Source: an uncultured Clostridia bacterium
Lineage (GTDB): Bacteria; Bacillota; Clostridia; Lachnospirales; CAG-274
Reading direction: 5' to 3'
Assembly: GCA_910579745.1 (NCBI GenBank)
Contig: CAJTVH010000014.1
Coordinates: 1 to 63,472, forward strand
DNA: 63,472 bases
The notes below the pieces were generated by a model. The model was not told where the DNA came from, ran no database searches, and saw nothing but the letters and a program-made list of their open reading frames with translations. The position numbers and the translations under genes were made by a program. This document shows, in pieces, positions 61,241 to 63,472 of this stretch (its first letter is position 1; each line of letters begins with the position of its first letter).

Positions 61241-63264
61241 TATAATACCCTCTTAAAAAATTTCTCAACATCATATTTTGTCATTTTAACAATAGTAGGC
61301 CTGCCGTGAGGACAATTAAAAGGATTTTCAAGAGAGACTATTTTCTCAATCAAAGCTCTCGCTTCTGAATAATCAAGCTTGTTGTTACCTTTCACCGCCG
61401 CTTTACATGCCATTGTCGCTATAGCGTCGGCTTTTGTGTCATAAACGCTTTCTATAGTCCTTTCACAAAGCATATCAATTATATCCTTGAAAAAAGCCGC
61501 GTTTTCTGGATTCTTAAAAATATAAGGAACACTTCTGACGGCATAAGTATTTTTTCCAAATTCCTCAATCTCAAAACCAAAATCCTCGATAAGCTTTTTA
61601 TTTTCATTTAAAACAGCGGTTTCCCTCTCGTTTAGATTAACCGCGACAGGCTGTATCAGCCTTTGGCTTAAAACGGAGTTATTTTTAAACTTCTCCGTAA
61701 ATTCCTCATAAATCAAACGTTCGTGAGCGGCATGCTGGTCAATCATATAAATACATTCCCCTTGCTCCACTATCCAATAAGTTTTAAAAATCTGTCCCGC
61801 AATTCTATAATTGTCAAAAAAACGTTCTCTTTTTTCTTCCTTAGCTTCATAAACACCGTTAAGATTTATATTTTCCGTTATATCATAAATTTCGTCCGGT
61901 TTCTGAGAAATTTCTGTATTTATATCGCACTCTCCAACAGCGATTACACCGCTCATATTAACCCTTGTATAATCAATAAGATTATTTTTATCGTTCTCAT
62001 TTATATTATTATACTCAAAATTCTCCTTATTATTTGAGTTTTCAGAACTTTTATCCTCAATTATAAGAAGTTCGCTTTTAAGTTTCTCGGCAATTTCGAG
62101 ACGGTCTTTTGGAAATAAAATTTTATCGTACGCCCGCTCATTCTTTACATCTTTCCCATTTGTTGTCCTGTCCTCAGTTTCTAAAAGTGTTTCCGTGGGA
62201 TTGTCAAAATCACTTCCGCCGCTTAAAATATTTTTTTCCATAGCTTTAGCTTTAACCTTAACGCCCGGAATAAGAATTTCTTTTTTAAGCCCCTCGTATA
62301 CAGTATCGTATACAAACTCATAAATAAAATCCTCGTCTGAAAATCTAGCTTCAAGTTTAGTAGGATGAACATTTATATCAACCGTATTTGATGGAACAGT
62401 CATATTCAGTATAAACACAGGAAAACGCCCTGCCATGAGCTTCCCCTTATAAGCATCCTCAGCGGCGTCGGAAACTATTTTGCTTTTAATAAATCTCCCG
62501 TTTATAAAAAAGTTCTCATAAGTTCTGTTTGCCCTTGAGATTTCGGGCATACCTATAAGTCCCGATATTCTATAGCCATTTCTCTCATAAGACACGTAAA
62601 TCGTTTTACTTGATATTTCTTTTCCGTATACGCTAAAGGCGCATGTTTTAATATCTCCGCTTCCCAAGGTCTGAATAACGGCGGATTTGTTATTTATATA
62701 CTTAAACGCTATATTAGGATGTCCAAGAGCGATTCTCGCGATAACATCGTTAATATATCCGCTTTCAACAGAAGCCTTTTTTAAAAACTTTCTTCTCGCC
62801 GGCGTATTATAAAAAAGATTTTTCACAATAATATCCGTGCCGACAGGTGACCCTGTTTCCGACCCGCTTATAATCTCTCCGGCGGAAAGCTTCATCTTTA
62901 CACCCGCGCTTTCATTTTCTGTCCTTGTGATAATTTCCATCTGAGAAACGGAGCAAATACTAGAAAGCGCCTCCCCTCTAAATCCAAGAGTTAAAATGTC
63001 CAAAAGGTCGTCAAAATCATTTATCTTACTTGTAGCGTGACGCTCAAAAGCCGTTTTAACCTGTTCTTTCGGAATACCTTTTCCATTATCCGTAATTTTT
63101 ATAAAATCTACGCCCCCGCCGGAAATCTCAATAGTAACTTTTGTGGCGCCGGCGTCAATAGAATTTTCAACAAGTTCTTTCACAACAGACGACGGACGCT
63201 CGACAACTTCCCCGGCGGCTATTTTATTAATAAGATTATTGTCAAGAATATGTATTTCACCCAT
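61240..63264 (-). CDS. mutL: DNA mismatch repair protein MutL
   Basis: MutL couples MutS mismatch recognition to strand incision. It has 674 residues from the ATG at 63264 (MGEIHILDNN), which has GGGAGGTGAC. GHKL ATPase: ELVENSIDAGA, DNGKGI, TLGFRGEALSSI and the NTPARRKFLK motif. The C-terminal dimerisation domain carries DQHAAHERLIYE, the metal-binding endonuclease motif of Gram-positive MutL, plus ACKAAVKG and CPHGRPT. A charged linker (about 345-460) separates the halves. mutS is not adjacent, unusual for Clostridia, and lies upstream beyond the window or elsewhere. Confidence 0.97.
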   Translation of the reverse strand: MGEIHILDNNLINKIAAGEVVERPSSVVKELVENSIDAGATKVTIEISGGGVDFIKITDNGKGIPKEQVKTAFERHATSKINDFDDLLDILTLGFRGEALSSICSVSQMEIITRTENESAGVKMKLSAGEIISGSETGSPVGTDIIVKNLFYNTPARRKFLKKASVESGYINDVIARIALGHPNIAFKYINNKSAVIQTLGSGDIKTCAFSVYGKEISSKTIYVSYERNGYRISGLIGMPEISRANRTYENFFINGRFIKSKIVSDAAEDAYKGKLMAGRFPVFILNMTVPSNTVDINVHPTKLEARFSDEDFIYEFVYDTVYEGLKKEILIPGVKVKAKAMEKNILSGGSDFDNPTETLLETEDRTTNGKDVKNERAYDKILFPKDRLEIAEKLKSELLIIEDKSSENSNNKENFEYNNINENDKNNLIDYTRVNMSGVIAVGECDINTEISQKPDEIYDITENINLNGVYEAKEEKRERFFDNYRIAGQIFKTYWIVEQGECIYMIDQHAAHERLIYEEFTEKFKNNSVLSQRLIQPVAVNLNERETAVLNENKKLIEDFGFEIEEFGKNTYAVRSVPYIFKNPENAAFFKDIIDMLCERTIESVYDTKADAIATMACKAAVKGNNKLDYSEARALIEKIVSLENPFNCPHGRPTIVKMTKYDVEKFFKRVL

Positions 63265-63321
63265 AAAAGTCACCTCCCAAAACTTATCCTATGACATATA
63301 TGAAAACTCTATATCTTATAC

Positions 63322-63472
63322 TAGGGCATATCTAAAAACTATCATAAGCTATCTGTTATATACGCGAAATATCCAAAAAATTATTAAAAAATAAACGAAA
63401 ACGGTTCAATTAAACAGAAACGCCTTTCTGCTTCGTTTTATTTTTTATAATTTTTCGCGCGTATTTTTGTTT
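63322..63472. repeat. Family B MITE, copy B5 (cut by window end)
   Basis: TA at 63322-63323 precedes GGGCATATCTAAAAAC, then the family B core through the second palindrome arm. The right terminus lies past the window. It is 58 bp upstream of mutL and may separate it from a mutS or upstream neighbour. Confidence 0.83.

Overview
The window looks like chromosome from a low-GC, anaerobic, probably spore-forming member of the Clostridia, most likely Lachnospirales or a near relative. The evidence is AT-rich intergenic DNA, strong GGAGG-type ribosome binding sites, Clostridia-typical families (DUF3793, DUF5721, DUF1292, clostridial FeoA-FeoA-FeoB), a perfect CIRCE element, a 6S RNA, a dockerin-bearing GH5, a PdaA-like cortex deacetylase and a BofC-like protein. 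No tRNA, rRNA, CRISPR array, prophage or transposase gene was seen. The mobile DNA consists entirely of small non-coding inverted-repeat elements.

Layout. 0-6.7 kb: iron block (flavodoxin, DUF3793, feoA, feoA, feoB, and a tiny Cys-rich FeoB partner starting with TTG), broken up by repeats. 6.8-8.7 kb: a YtrA-type GntR regulator with an ABC transporter whose permease is frameshifted. 9-11.7 kb: pgi and a PdaA-like lipoprotein. 11.9-22.3 kb: modular GH5-dockerin enzyme, a TetR-MFP-RND efflux operon and a BspA-type leucine-rich-repeat lipoprotein. 22.4-32 kb (minus strand): htpG with CIRCE, DUF5721, two FAD oxidoreductases overlapping an LCP cell-wall ligase gene, glnS and a small Cys protein. 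32.4-41.4 kb (plus strand): BofC-like protein, a putative structured small RNA, GH13 amylase, MATE exporter, DUF1292, a FliD-like unknown and a secreted acetamidase-like protein. 42-52.6 kb (minus strand): an exopolysaccharide cluster. 53.2-63.3 kb: 6S RNA, ligA, a polysaccharide deacetylase, then mutL-nrdG-(site-2-protease-like)-scpA-scpB.

The most notable system is the 42-52.6 kb cluster. A sugar-1-phosphate nucleotidyltransferase and an NDP-sugar 6-dehydrogenase would supply precursors. A hyaluronan/chitin-synthase-like GT2 with an N-terminal PilZ domain would polymerise and export them, probably under cyclic-di-GMP control. A membrane NodB-like protein with degenerate motifs, a four-NodB-domain protein in which only the last domain keeps its catalytic motifs, and a GH18 lipoprotein would modify or trim the chain. 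I infer a cyclic-di-GMP-responsive, partly deacetylated, uronic-acid-containing polymer.

The intergenic DNA carries at least five families of short inverted-repeat elements, called A to E here. Family B (about 161 bp, five copies plus a diverged relative) sits between TA dinucleotides. Family A (140 bp) shows 4-bp TTTA duplications, and one copy is inserted inside a family C element, giving a direct record of transposition order. These elements separate genes that are normally contiguous, such as scpA and scpB.
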